DNA from: Acinetobacter populi
Lineage (GTDB): Bacteria; Pseudomonadota; Gammaproteobacteria; Pseudomonadales; Moraxellaceae
DNA length: 64,000 bases
Reading direction: 5' to 3'
NCBI RefSeq assembly: GCF_002174125.1
Contig: NZ_NEXX01000005.1
Span: 1-64,000, forward strand
Made by a program: the position numbers and the translations under genes. This document shows, one piece after another, positions 38,196 to 46,981 of this stretch (its first letter is position 1; each line of letters starts with the position of its first letter). The notes beneath the pieces were generated by a model. It made no database searches. It had not been told where the DNA came from and was given only the letters and a program-made list of their open reading frames with translations.

Positions 38196-38963
38196 ATGAT
38201 GAATCAAAATCCTGTTGCATTTATTACCGGTGCTGCAAGTGGTATAGGTCAGGCATTGGCTGTGGTTTATGCCAAGCATAATGTACGTGTAGTAGGTGGT
38301 TATTTCGAAAAAGATCCACATGATCCGAAACTAACAGAAGAGCTGGTAAAACAAGCAGGTGGCGAATGCATCATGGTACCTGTCGATGTTGCTGATTATC
38401 AATCTGTAGAATTTGGTGTAAAAGCTGCAATTGACCATTTTGGTCGGCTCGATTATGCAATTGCCAATGCTGGTTTACTACGTCAATCATCTTTACTGGA
38501 GATGACAGATGATGCATGGAATGAACTGATTAATGTCGATTTAACGGGCGTAATGCGAACCTTTAGAGCAGCAAGTAAATATATGGTAGCTCAAGGCGCA
38601 ATGGTTGCAATTTCTTCGATTGCCGGCGGCGTATATGGTTGGCAGGAACATAGCCATTATGCGGCTGCAAAATCTGGCGTACCGGGTTTATGCCGTTCTT
38701 TGGCGGTTGAATTGGCAGTTAAAGGTATCCGCTGTAATGCGGTTATTCCCGGTTTAATTGAAACACCTCAGTCTTTAGATGAAAAAAATTCTTTAGGTCC
38801 ACAAGGTTTGGCCGAAGCAGGCAAAAAAATTCCACTCGGTCGGGTTGGACGTCCAGATGAAGTGGCAAAACTCATCCGGTTTTTGACCAGTGATGAGGCT
38901 AGTTATATCACTGGGCAAAGCATTATTGTAGATGGTGGGCTGACCGTGCGCTGGCCTGATTAA
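38196..38963 (+). CDS. Short-chain dehydrogenase/reductase
   Basis: Classical SDR oxidoreductase of 255 residues. The cofactor loop is [21 protein letters not shown] appears in IANAGLL, and the catalytic Ser-Tyr-Lys are in AISSIAGG and HYAAAKSGV. The absence of an Asp after the second strand ([10 protein letters not shown]) leaves NAD or NADP preference open. It follows the MFS gene by nine bases with AAGGAAA before the ATG. It oxidises a hydroxy intermediate of the pathway; which one cannot be said. Confidence 0.92.
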   Translation: MMNQNPVAFITGAASGIGQALAVVYAKHNVRVVGGYFEKDPHDPKLTEELVKQAGGECIMVPVDVADYQSVEFGVKAAIDHFGRLDYAIANAGLLRQSSLLEMTDDAWNELINVDLTGVMRTFRAASKYMVAQGAMVAISSIAGGVYGWQEHSHYAAAKSGVPGLCRSLAVELAVKGIRCNAVIPGLIETPQSLDEKNSLGPQGLAEAGKKIPLGRVGRPDEVAKLIRFLTSDEASYITGQSIIVDGGLTVRWPD

Positions 38964-39025
38964 GAGATTACGTTTAGATGTCTGCACCCAAGATGGTGCG
39001 GACGTATAATCAGAAAGGATTTAAA

Positions 39026-39775
39026 ATGAAACAGTTAAATGAATGTCGTGTGGTGATCACCGGCGCAGCAAGCGGTATTGGTGCTGCAATTGCCTTAGCC
39101 TTTGCTAAACAGGGTAGCTCACTGTTACTCAGTGATTTAAATCAACAGCAACTGGAAATAAGTGCAGAACATTGTCGTCAATTCACTTCTCATGTGAACA
39201 CTATTGTGACTGATATTAGTTATTCTGAAGGTGCCAATCAAACAATTGATTTATGTATTGAATGTTATGGTGGAATCGATGTACTGGTCAATAATGCCGG
39301 CATTCTGACACAAGCGCCTTGTGTCGATTTAAGCCAAAAAATGTGGGAAGACATGTTGCGAATTGATTTGACTAGTGTCTTTCTCACCAGTCAACGGGCT
39401 CTACCGCACATGATTGAACAACAATGGGGAAGAATTATTAATATCTCTTCTCAGCTAGGCATTAAAGGCGGTGTTGAGCTCACGCATTATTGCGCTGCAA
39501 AAGCAGGTGTAATTGGCTTTACTAAATCCCTCGCTCAGGAAGTCGCTAAACATAATGTATTAGTGAATGCAATTGCACCGGGACCAATTATAACACCGTT
39601 GGTTGAGGGAATCAGTGAACAATGGAAAGTGGATAAAGCCAAAGAATTGCCTTTAGGCCGCTTCGGTACCGCCGAAGAAGTGGCACCTGTTGCTATATTA
39701 TTGGCTTCTGAACCGGGTGGTAATTTATTTGTGGGGCAAACCTTAGGACCAAATAGTGGCGATGTTATGCCCTAA
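39026..39775 (+). CDS. Short-chain dehydrogenase/reductase, FabG-like
   Basis: Second SDR of the operon, 249 residues. Motifs: [32 protein letters not shown] (Ser) and HYCAAKAGV (Tyr and Lys), with Asp in LLLSDLNQQ favouring NAD. A frame from 38978 exists, but the ATG at 39026 with AAAGGA upstream begins right before the first strand. It differs clearly from the preceding SDR, so the two probably act on different steps rather than being a recent duplication. Confidence 0.92.
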   Translation: MKQLNECRVVITGAASGIGAAIALAFAKQGSSLLLSDLNQQQLEISAEHCRQFTSHVNTIVTDISYSEGANQTIDLCIECYGGIDVLVNNAGILTQAPCVDLSQKMWEDMLRIDLTSVFLTSQRALPHMIEQQWGRIINISSQLGIKGGVELTHYCAAKAGVIGFTKSLAQEVAKHNVLVNAIAPGPIITPLVEGISEQWKVDKAKELPLGRFGTAEEVAPVAILLASEPGGNLFVGQTLGPNSGDVMP

Positions 39776-39789
39776 TTAAGGATAGTACG

Positions 39790-40086
39790 ATGTGTGGATT
39801 ATGTGGCGTGATTGGTGAAACACCAGACTGGACAGATGCTCTTGCTTCAACGTTACCGAAACGGCAGGAAAGATTAAGACGCATTAAAATTTTAAATCTA
39901 CTGACCGCATCACAACGGCTAACAATTTCTGATTTTCATGGCACCAATTATATTGTGCAAACTGCAACCGGAAAAAGCAGTATGGCCAATGGTTTTATGG
40001 CATTACTACTGGAAATTGAAAATATGGCAGGCGAAAAGTTAGACGTATTAAGCCCAAATATTTTGTCCTATTTGGAGTGTCTATGA
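39790..40086 (+). CDS. 98-aa protein beginning MCGLCG, coupled to a COG0523 GTPase
   Basis: Small protein of 98 residues that I do not recognise as a named family. It begins MCGLCGVIGETPDW; Cys2 and Cys5 form a CxxC pair, and Cys2 is placed as the nucleophile would be in class II glutamine amidotransferases, but the chain is about half the length of such a domain and lacks its other motifs. The middle is basic (PKRQERLRRIKILN), the end contains ISDFHGTNYIVQTATG. Its stop overlaps the start of the next gene (ATGA), so the two are translationally coupled. A metal-binding or metal-receiving partner of the GTPase is a reasonable guess. Confidence 0.8.
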   Translation: MCGLCGVIGETPDWTDALASTLPKRQERLRRIKILNLLTASQRLTISDFHGTNYIVQTATGKSSMANGFMALLLEIENMAGEKLDVLSPNILSYLECL

Positions 40087-41057
40087 TGAGTATTCCGGTA
40101 CATATTGTGACAGGATTTTTGGGCAGTGGTAAAACTACACTGATTAAACGTCTGTTACTAGAAGGTGATGCACAAAACACACTTGTACTGATTAATGAAC
40201 TGGGTGAAATCGGTATTGATAATTTACTGGTACAAACAGTTGCAGACAATACTTTTTTATTACCGAGTGGTTGTATGTGTTGTACGGTCTTGGACAGTTT
40301 AAAAACAACCTTATTAGATATGCTGAACAAGCAAGCCCAAGGGTTAATACCAATTTTTAGTAGGGTCTTGATTGAAACTACAGGACTGGCAAATCCTGCT
40401 TCAATTCTGGCGACCATTCAGCAGGATACGCATCTTAAGAGCCGTTTTTATCTTCACGGTTTAACTACCGTTGTAGATACTGAAAATGCTATCCAACAAT
40501 CGCAACTACATCCTGAGTGGCTGACACAAATTGTGGCCGCTGATCAGATTTTATTGAGTAAATGCGACCGGGTTGTTGACAGCATACAACTCGCAGTAAA
40601 GGATAAAATTCAGCAAATTCACTCTGAGATAGTAATTAAAAATGTGCATGATGTTTACTGTATTGCTAATCTTTTTGAACAGCAGTTACTTCATCGCCAA
40701 AATTTAAATTCTGCTGTTTTTTTTAAACCTATGGATAAGGCAAAGCATGATTTAACCCAGACGTGTGTAATTGAATTTGAAGGAGAGATTGATGGGCTAG
40801 TCTTTGGTGTCTGGCTCAATTTATTACTCAATAAGTATGGAGAACAACTCCTTAGAATAAAAGGAATTTTAAAACTAGCAGGTTTTGAGCAACCTGTATT
40901 AATTCAGGGGGTACAGCATTGTCTGTATCCACCTGAGCATTTGGAAACTTGGTCTTGGCAAGCGCAAACCTCCAAAATAGTCGTGATTGCCCGTCATCTT
41001 GATGTGCAACAGGTACAACGTTCGTTTCAGCTATTTATGCAAAAACTGGCAAGTTAA
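40083..41057 (+). CDS. COG0523/CobW-family GTPase, putative metallochaperone
   Basis: G3E GTPase of 324 residues. Walker A is VTGFLGSGKTTLIKRLL, the metal-binding CxCC motif is LPSGCMCCTVLD, ETTGLANPA is switch-like Walker B, and SKCD (LLSKCDRV) is the base-recognition motif. A CobW C-terminal domain follows. Members deliver metals such as zinc to target enzymes using GTP. The ATG at 40083 overlaps the preceding stop and has GGAG five bases upstream. The operon contains a metal-dependent hydrolase (35896), a natural client. Which metal is carried is unknown. Confidence 0.92.
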   Translation: MMSIPVHIVTGFLGSGKTTLIKRLLLEGDAQNTLVLINELGEIGIDNLLVQTVADNTFLLPSGCMCCTVLDSLKTTLLDMLNKQAQGLIPIFSRVLIETTGLANPASILATIQQDTHLKSRFYLHGLTTVVDTENAIQQSQLHPEWLTQIVAADQILLSKCDRVVDSIQLAVKDKIQQIHSEIVIKNVHDVYCIANLFEQQLLHRQNLNSAVFFKPMDKAKHDLTQTCVIEFEGEIDGLVFGVWLNLLLNKYGEQLLRIKGILKLAGFEQPVLIQGVQHCLYPPEHLETWSWQAQTSKIVVIARHLDVQQVQRSFQLFMQKLAS

Positions 41058-41284
41058 CGGATTGAAAATTCAGAATTCTGTATTTAACAACATACGGAAT
41101 AGGAGCTTTATGTGCGTAATTTAATAGTTCAGGATTTATTAAAAATCAAAAAATAGAAAATTTAAATTGATTTTTAATAAGTTTTTATTTTAGAGGATGT
41201 GGAGGTGAAAAGTCATTAATGTGGATTAATTTGAACGATGTCATCAATTTCTAATCATTTTTAAATTTTAAAGCAGGTAGTAGA

Positions 41285-42520
41285 ATGGGTAAACATATTT
41301 TCACAGGTTCGATGCTGGTATTAACGCTAAGTGCCACGACATCAATCTTCGCTAATCAGGCCTTTGATGCACAAAGTCTCTGGATGTTGGGGGATTGGTC
41401 CGGTAAGCGTAGTGCCTTGGTTGAACAAGGTTATGATTTTTCAATAGCTTATAGTGGGCAAGCTGCAACCTTGCTGGATACTTCTGTTGATTCAGATAAA
41501 GACGCAGCTTATGCAGATCAGTGGAATTTTTCTGGTAGTTTTGATTTGGCCAAAATTTTAAATTGGGATAACACTCAGGCTTACATCAATATCACTAAAC
41601 GGGATGGTAACCAGATAGAGAATAAATCCAATGCGCTATCTACACATATTAGTCAGGTACAAGAAGTATATGGTCGTGGTCAGACTTGGCGTCTGACAGA
41701 TATGTGGATCAAAAAAACTTTTATGAATAATCAACTTGATGTCAAACTGGGTCGTTTTGGTCAGAGTGAGGACTTTGCAAGTTTTGATTGTGAATTTCAG
41801 AACTTGGCTTTATGTGGTGGGCAAATTGGACATTGGTCGGGTGATCAATGGTTTAATGGTCCTGTCAGTCAATGGGCGGCACGGGTTAAATGGAATTTTT
41901 CACCTGAATTGGCCGCACAGATCGGTGCCTATGAGGTTAATCCGGAAAATTTGAAACGTAGTAAAGGTTTTAACCTGAGTACTGATGGTTCGAAAGGGGC
42001 GATTATTCCTGTTGAACTGATCTGGACGCCGACATTAACCCCGCAACATTTGCCAGGAGAATATCGTATAGGTTATTACTATAGTACGGTTGATACCGAC
42101 AATGTTCAAACAGGGTATTCTGAAAATGAACATAAATATGGCGTCTGGATTTCTGCAAAACAACAACTTACGACACATGTGAATGATGCTAATCGTGGGC
42201 TTAGTATAATGGGGCAAATTGCCTTATATGATAATAAAACCAGTATTTTTCAAGATGCAGAAAATATTGCGCTGGTATATAAAGGTCTGGCAGATAATCG
42301 GCCAAAGGATGAAATCGGGCTGGGTATTTCACGTATCGCAGTTGATAGTGATCTGGCACCAGAATTGGATAATGAACTCAATGCCGAATTGTACTATGGG
42401 GTTCAGGCAACAAATTGGTTAAAAATTCGGCCTAATTTACAATATGTAAAAAATATTGGCGCTAATTCGGAAAGTGGCAATGCCTGGGTGGCTGGTGTAA
42501 AATTCAACATGAACTTTTAA
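41285..42520 (+). CDS. OprB-family carbohydrate-type porin
   Basis: Outer-membrane porin of 411 residues. A signal peptide ends in SIFA around residue 23. The body has the OprB pattern: LGDWSGKRSALVEQGYDF near the start, RLTDMWIKKTFMNNQLDVKLG, FQNLALCGGQIG, and the barrel ends in VAGVKFNMNF. OprB-type porins pass neutral sugars and related small organics. In this setting it probably admits the compound degraded by the amidase/imidase/SDR enzymes. It follows the GTPase gene after 227 bases and may have its own promoter; CAGGTAG precedes the ATG. Confidence 0.88.
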   Translation: MGKHIFTGSMLVLTLSATTSIFANQAFDAQSLWMLGDWSGKRSALVEQGYDFSIAYSGQAATLLDTSVDSDKDAAYADQWNFSGSFDLAKILNWDNTQAYINITKRDGNQIENKSNALSTHISQVQEVYGRGQTWRLTDMWIKKTFMNNQLDVKLGRFGQSEDFASFDCEFQNLALCGGQIGHWSGDQWFNGPVSQWAARVKWNFSPELAAQIGAYEVNPENLKRSKGFNLSTDGSKGAIIPVELIWTPTLTPQHLPGEYRIGYYYSTVDTDNVQTGYSENEHKYGVWISAKQQLTTHVNDANRGLSIMGQIALYDNKTSIFQDAENIALVYKGLADNRPKDEIGLGISRIAVDSDLAPELDNELNAELYYGVQATNWLKIRPNLQYVKNIGANSESGNAWVAGVKFNMNF

Positions 42521-42651
42521 GTGTTAAACAAGTAGGGAGAAAGCTTTAAAGCCGAGGATTGAATGGTTCACCACTTAAAGTTTTTTCCTACTTCATTATT
42601 GTCATTTTGCTGTTGTAATACTTAAAAATACAATTTAATTAAGGTTTTTTT

Positions 42652-43830
42652 ATGACTTCAAAAGTCCCGACGCTTCGAATCTTAGGTACTTCAGTGACTT
42701 TAATCGAAAAGATTCGTGTCAAAGCAGAACAGGACCTCGGTATCCATATTGAGTATCAAATCTACGACCCTCAAACTGTACAAAGAATTGCAGTATTGCA
42801 TCCGGAACAATATGATTTATATGATCAATGGTTTCACAATATTGATTTTGTCTGGCCAGTAAAATCCATTCAGCCCATCGAGACAGCGAAAATTCAGCGC
42901 TGGAATGAAATTAATGATTTAGCTAAAAAAGGCACTTTATTTTCAGATCGGCCACTGGCACAAGGTGGAGTACCGAGTCAAAGATTATATGTACAGCAAG
43001 ATGGTACTTTAGGCAGCAATGAAACACCATTTATTACCATGCTACCATTAACGCATAATGTAGATAGCTTTATTTATTTTCCTAAATCTTTACCAGATCG
43101 CCTGAAAAATCAACCTGAGAGTTGGGCCTGGTTACTGGATAAAGATTGGCACGGCTCTGTTGCAGTACAAAATGATGCGGCGATTGGGGCACTGGATTTA
43201 GCCATGGCGGTTCAGGCCAGCAAACAATTGCAATTTTCAGATTTAGGTAATCTGAGCTTACAAGAAATTGATCTATTAACTGCATTACTATGGGAGTTAA
43301 AGCGGACTAATCATTTTAAGGATTTTTGGTCTGACGATGAACATGCTTATCAATTGATTTCCAGTAAAGATGTATATATCGCAAGCTTATGGTATCCGAC
43401 CTTAATCAAATTGCTGCAACATAATAATAACTTCAAAATTGCCAATCCGAAGGAAGGGTATCGTGCGTGGTTTGGTGGACTGGCATTGTCCAGAGATGTG
43501 TCCGATGAAATCAAAGATGTAGCTTATCGCTATCTAAACTGGTGGTTAGAGGGCTGGGCTGGTGCAATGATGGCAAGGCAAGGCTTATACATTTCCAATC
43601 CTCTACGTGCCAGAGAATATATGACAGAGGCAGAATGGGATTTTTGGTATATGGGCAAACCCGCACAGGAAATTTTATGTGGAATTAATGATCAACCCTT
43701 GATTTCCAAAGGAATGTTAAGAGAAGGTGGTTCATATATGGAGCGTATGGGGCATATTGGGGTCTGGAATTCTGTTATGGATGAACATAACTATCTGGTA
43801 CGGAAATGGAAAGCATTATTAGACAGTTAA
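42652..43830 (+). CDS. Extracellular solute-binding-like protein (PotD type) without signal peptide
   Basis: Protein of 392 residues with the fold pattern of spermidine/putrescine-type binding proteins (COG0687-like): LRILGTSVTL at the start, QYDLYDQWFHNIDF, TMLPLTHNVDSFIYFPKSLP, SWAWLLDKDWHGSVAVQNDAAIG and YRYLNWWLEGWAGAMMARQG. Strikingly there is no signal peptide or lipobox: the mature fold begins within the first ten residues, and AAGG is correctly placed before this ATG. No permease or ATPase gene accompanies it. It may be exported by another route or may work as a cytoplasmic ligand sensor for the neighbouring GntR regulator. The fold call is moderate, the role open. Confidence 0.75.
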   Translation: MTSKVPTLRILGTSVTLIEKIRVKAEQDLGIHIEYQIYDPQTVQRIAVLHPEQYDLYDQWFHNIDFVWPVKSIQPIETAKIQRWNEINDLAKKGTLFSDRPLAQGGVPSQRLYVQQDGTLGSNETPFITMLPLTHNVDSFIYFPKSLPDRLKNQPESWAWLLDKDWHGSVAVQNDAAIGALDLAMAVQASKQLQFSDLGNLSLQEIDLLTALLWELKRTNHFKDFWSDDEHAYQLISSKDVYIASLWYPTLIKLLQHNNNFKIANPKEGYRAWFGGLALSRDVSDEIKDVAYRYLNWWLEGWAGAMMARQGLYISNPLRAREYMTEAEWDFWYMGKPAQEILCGINDQPLISKGMLREGGSYMERMGHIGVWNSVMDEHNYLVRKWKALLDS

Positions 43831-43840
43831 AATTTTAACT

Positions 43841-44860
43841 TTAGGATACGCGTTCCAGATAGGGCGGAAGATGGGGTTCTGGAATAATTGAGAACACTTT
43901 TAAATAATCCACAGAACGTTTTTTTGCGTTGATAAGATGCTTTTCCAGATTTTGAATAGCAGATTCTAAAGACCCATACAGTAATGCATCGATGACAGCC
44001 TGATGCTCTGCCAGCATAAAATGATAATCGTTGACATGGATAGCCTCATGTAATACCTGACTAATCAGAATCGAACTTTGTGCATTGTACATAATATGCG
44101 CCATTTTCTGATTTTGCCATTCTATATTACACAGCGTGTGATGTAGATCGTGTTCAATCTGTTTAATAATTTGTTTATCCATATCTTTAATATTTTGCTG
44201 GGCAAAAAGAATACGCTCAGACATTTTTTTTAAGTCATTACTGGATACCCGATGAATATTATTGCGTAATGCAATGGGTTCTAAAATTAACCGAAGTTCA
44301 TAGTTTTCACTGACACTTTGTGCTGATAATGGGCCAGCTAGCCAATCTCCATAGGGTTCTTTTTCGACGAGCCCTTGTAAATGAAGATTTTTTAAAGCTT
44401 CTCGAACGACACTTCGGCTAATGTTAAAGTGTTCAGCCGCACGTTGCTCATCCAGTCGGTAATGGCCATGCAGGATAATCTGTGAAATATATTGATAAAG
44501 TTCCTCATATATTTTTTCGCTTAATAAGCGTGTATCAATAATTTCTTCATTATCAGGAATGCCTAATAATTCTTTAGTGATATTTAATCTAATTGGTTTG
44601 GTATATTCTTGCTTAGGATTGACAAGATAACCTCGACCATCAAAACGAGAAATAAGGTGTTGATCTGATAAAAGTTGTAGTGCGTGCCGAACAGGGACTC
44701 GACTTGTATTAAATATTTTTGACAGTGGTGCTTCTAATAGCACAGTTCCAGTCGGTATAGTTTGGTCTTTAATTGCTTTGGTGAGTGTTTCAAAAATGAT
44801 TTGATAACGAGCATTTATTTGTTGAGAAAAATTCGTTGAGTTCAGCATATTAATGAGCAA
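43841..44860 (-). CDS. GntR/FCD regulator with two GntR DNA-binding domains
   Basis: Regulator of 339 residues. Residues about 20-85 form one GntR winged helix (LLEAPLSKIFNTSRVPVRHALQ) in two parts, and residues about 105-185 form a second one (RLDEQRAAEHFNISRSVVREA, read as RLDEQRAAEHFN and ISRSVVREALKNLHLQG). An FCD-type helical effector domain follows (ELRLILEPIAL, EHDLHHTLC, EHQAVIDALLYG). A normal FadR/FCD protein has a single winged helix and about 230 residues, so this is a domain duplication. It is convergent with the binding-protein-like gene and is the likely regulator of the 34.5-43.8 kb operon. Confidence 0.85.
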   Translation of the reverse strand: MLINMLNSTNFSQQINARYQIIFETLTKAIKDQTIPTGTVLLEAPLSKIFNTSRVPVRHALQLLSDQHLISRFDGRGYLVNPKQEYTKPIRLNITKELLGIPDNEEIIDTRLLSEKIYEELYQYISQIILHGHYRLDEQRAAEHFNISRSVVREALKNLHLQGLVEKEPYGDWLAGPLSAQSVSENYELRLILEPIALRNNIHRVSSNDLKKMSERILFAQQNIKDMDKQIIKQIEHDLHHTLCNIEWQNQKMAHIMYNAQSSILISQVLHEAIHVNDYHFMLAEHQAVIDALLYGSLESAIQNLEKHLINAKKRSVDYLKVFSIIPEPHLPPYLERVS

Positions 44861-45159
44861 ATGATAAATGGCAATATTTGTGATTACTTTCTTTGATACG
44901 CATTTCTATAGTTTGTACTGATGCCTCAGTTTCAATGACATATGAATTCACTATAGCGCTGTAAATACTCTTAATAATCAATTCATTAAGTTTATTTAGA
45001 GTAGTCACTTCGTATCTCGTTACGAATAAATAATAGTGATTATAACGTTATTTCACTTCCTCTGCTATGTAATTTAAGATGGCTGATATCTTGAAAATAA
45101 GCACAAAAATGACGCCTTTACTGCCATTTTTTATGTGTGATTTCACGAATATCCGTCAC

Positions 45160-45200
45160 GCGACATATAAGTTGTCATTTGCGACAGATGTTACGTCATT
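45160..45200 (+). repeat. Left-end TnsB-site-like repeats
   Basis: GCGACATATAAGTTGTCATT (45160-45179) is followed after one base by a weaker second copy, GCGACAGATGTTACGTCATT (45181-45200), matching at 14 of 20 positions. Adjacent same-direction sites of about 20 bp are the architecture of Tn7-family ends. The rest of the 44861-45365 gap holds the GntR promoter region and the 3' remainder of an IS-interrupted frame. Confidence 0.6.
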
Positions 45201-45404
45201 CATATGTCTATGTTTTGCAAGCATTCAAATTTAAATTACAACTTGGGTATTACAAGGTTTACCTAATTTGATGAGCTTATTTAATATCGTTACACATGCA
45301 TGTACTTCATTGACCTGACTCTTGAAACTTTTTAGGCCCAACTTTTTCCTATTTTTCATACTGTCTGAACCGTACCGGGTTTGTCGGAGACATTTTTATT
45401 TAAG

Positions 45405-46307
45405 TTAGGCCACGTGACCTAACGGGTTAATCTTATCATAGTACATTGCTTCAAACTCAAAAGGCGATACATAACCCAATGCGCTGTGTACACGCTTTTT
45501 GTTGAACCAATCTACCCAATTTAATGTCGCAAGTTGTACATCCGCTAAACCTTGCCAGTCTGCTTTTAAATATTCAATCACCTCTGTTTTGTATAACCCA
45601 TTCACTGTTTCAGCCAAAGCGTTATCGTATGAATCACCGGTCGTACCGACTGATGCTCGTAAATTTGCTGCTTCTAAACGATTGGTATAGCGAATTGAAA
45701 GATATTGAACACCTCTATCTGAATGATGAATCACATTCTTAGGCATACCTCGGTCATGCAATGCTTGCTCTAGTGCATCGAGCACCATGTCTGTATTCAT
45801 ACGTGTTGATACTTTCCATCCAACAATCGCTCGTGAGAACACATCAATAATAAAGGCGGTATAGACCCAGCCTGAATGAGTTTGAATATACGTGAAGTCA
45901 CCGACCCATAGTTGGTTTGGATAATCAGCAGTAAAATTACGTTTCACTAAATCATCCGCTCTTTTTTGATCATCTCGGCTACGGGTGGTGTATTTATTCT
46001 TCCCACGCCAAACACCCTGTATACCTAGCTTCTTCATCAAGCGAACCACTGTACAGCGTGCAATAACATAACCTTCACGTTTCAGTTGTTGCCAAACTTT
46101 ACGTACACCATATCGACCTGAACTTTCTTTCCAAATTCGTTTAATTTGTTCAGCATGATGCAAATCATGTAGATCTCGCTTTGCTCGATGTTCTGGGTTT
46201 TCAGCAATATCTAGTGTTCGATAATAGGTAGAAGCTGAGATCGGTAAAATCCTACAAATCGACTCAACACCATATAACGCCTTATTGTTATGGATGAAAT
46301 CCACCAT
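45405..46307 (-). CDS. IS3-family transposase OrfB
   Basis: Catalytic half of an IS3 transposase, 300 residues. The HTH_21-like N-terminal segment (ESICRILPISASTYYRTLDI) precedes the rve integrase core, whose DDE residues are Asp in LWVGDFTYIQ, Asp in IHHSDRGVQYLS and Glu in DNALAETVNGLYK. It should be made as an OrfAB fusion through frameshifting near 46.3-46.4 kb. Nearly identical residues occur in the fragment at 56776-57263. Confidence 0.95.
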   Translation of the reverse strand: MVDFIHNNKALYGVESICRILPISASTYYRTLDIAENPEHRAKRDLHDLHHAEQIKRIWKESSGRYGVRKVWQQLKREGYVIARCTVVRLMKKLGIQGVWRGKNKYTTRSRDDQKRADDLVKRNFTADYPNQLWVGDFTYIQTHSGWVYTAFIIDVFSRAIVGWKVSTRMNTDMVLDALEQALHDRGMPKNVIHHSDRGVQYLSIRYTNRLEAANLRASVGTTGDSYDNALAETVNGLYKTEVIEYLKADWQGLADVQLATLNWVDWFNKKRVHSALGYVSPFEFEAMYYDKINPLGHVA

Positions 46308-46394
46308 TATTTGTGTGGGCGGTCGAGCTCCGCCTGGGCGAAAAAAGCGGCTGCTTTACGCAGAATTTCATTGGCACGCTTTAATTCTTTGATT

Positions 46395-46625
46395 TCACGT
46401 TCCATTTGCTTCATTTTTTTCTTGATCAGAGATCTGTTGTACTTTGATAGGATTTTGCTCATCTAAATGCTTTTGATTCCAAGCACGAAGTGTTTCAGGA
46501 GTACAACCAATCTTAGGCGCAATAGCTGTGATCGCAGCCCAATTAGATGGATAGTCTTTTTCAGATTCAATCAATAATTGAACCGCTCTTTCTCTGATTT
46601 CAGGGGTATATTTTAATTTGGTCAT
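46395..46625 (-). CDS. IS3-family OrfA, frame altered by an A7 tract
   Basis: Helix-turn-helix protein of the IS, 76 residues as read: [20 protein letters not shown] and [21 protein letters not shown] are typical OrfA. The frame ends early after [10 protein letters not shown]. Shifting by one base at the A7 tract (46417-46423) restores [20 protein letters not shown] to the stop at about 46309, the usual leucine-zipper end. The tract is either a real indel that breaks OrfA or the slippery site used for programmed frameshifting. Confidence 0.85.
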   Translation of the reverse strand: MTKLKYTPEIRERAVQLLIESEKDYPSNWAAITAIAPKIGCTPETLRAWNQKHLDEQNPIKVQQISDQEKNEANGT

Positions 46626-46911
46626 CGGAACATTCTCTCAGAATACTGAGTCTCCGACAAACCCGGTACGGTTCATGATGTAGATTCTGATACATCTACT
46701 TCTAAGTACTTGCACCTTACTAAAACTCGCAATCCCACATACATCAGTCGCCGATGTTGTTTAGTTTTAGATTTTTTACCAATGATCATTTTTTCCCAAA
46801 AATGTTTAGCCTGCCAATTTTTAATTTCATAATTTGTAAAGATGTCCATAAACTCATTGTAAAAAGGTAGATGTACAAAATTTTTCATAATGGACTGCCC
46901 AGCAAATAAAA

Positions 46912-46943
46912 GAGGATTATAGTCCGTGGATTTATAGTCCTCA
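46912..46943 (+). promoter_or_regulatory. C-box operator of a restriction-modification controller
   Basis: GATTATAGTCC-GTG-GATTTATAGTCC (46915-46940) is a near-repeat of the TATAGTCC half-site on either side of GTG, closing with GAGGA and TCCTC arms. It strongly resembles the C-boxes bound by controller proteins such as C.Esp1396I (TATAGTCCGTG core). It ends 39 bases before the ATG of the small HTH gene, where such autoregulatory sites lie. Confidence 0.75.
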
Positions 46944-46981
46944 ATTACTGATATTACTGTTTTTTATACTTTCCAGTAAAA

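Larger units (their letters stand above)
45366..46675 (-). mobile_element. IS3-family insertion sequence, complete, inverted repeats intact
   Basis: A 25-bp terminal inverted repeat is perfect: it begins TGAACCGTACCGGG at 45366 and its complement ends at 46675. The 1310-bp unit holds orfA and orfB. No 3-bp direct repeats flank it (GTC on the left, TGA on the right), suggesting loss or recombination after insertion. A second, 3'-terminal piece of the same IS lies inverted at 56776-57301 with the same end sequence. Confidence 0.93.
45231..46888 (-). pseudogene. Small unknown gene split by an IS3 element
   Basis: On the minus strand a frame runs from ATG 46888 (MKNFVHLPFYNEFMDIF) for 71 codons to the IS boundary at 46676. 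Removing the IS exactly (45366-46675) restores an open frame that continues with DSMKNRKKLGLKSFKSQ for 44 more codons to a stop at 45231, a protein of 115 residues. The current stop after ESTS is made by the IS end itself. I do not recognise the family; it is basic and has no membrane segment. It lies just inside the left end of the Tn7-like element. No target duplication flanks the IS. Confidence 0.6.

Noticed and set aside
39790..40086. Calling the MCGLCG protein a glutamine amidotransferase
   Set aside because: Only the first residues match; 98 residues cannot hold the Ntn glutaminase domain and no further motif is present.
45160..45179. Reading the 20-bp motif as a XerC/XerD (pdif-type) recombination site
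   Set aside because: pdif sites have two 11-bp arms with a 6-bp spacer and a TTATGTTAA-type arm; this motif does not fit and it recurs as same-direction copies at transposon-end spacing.
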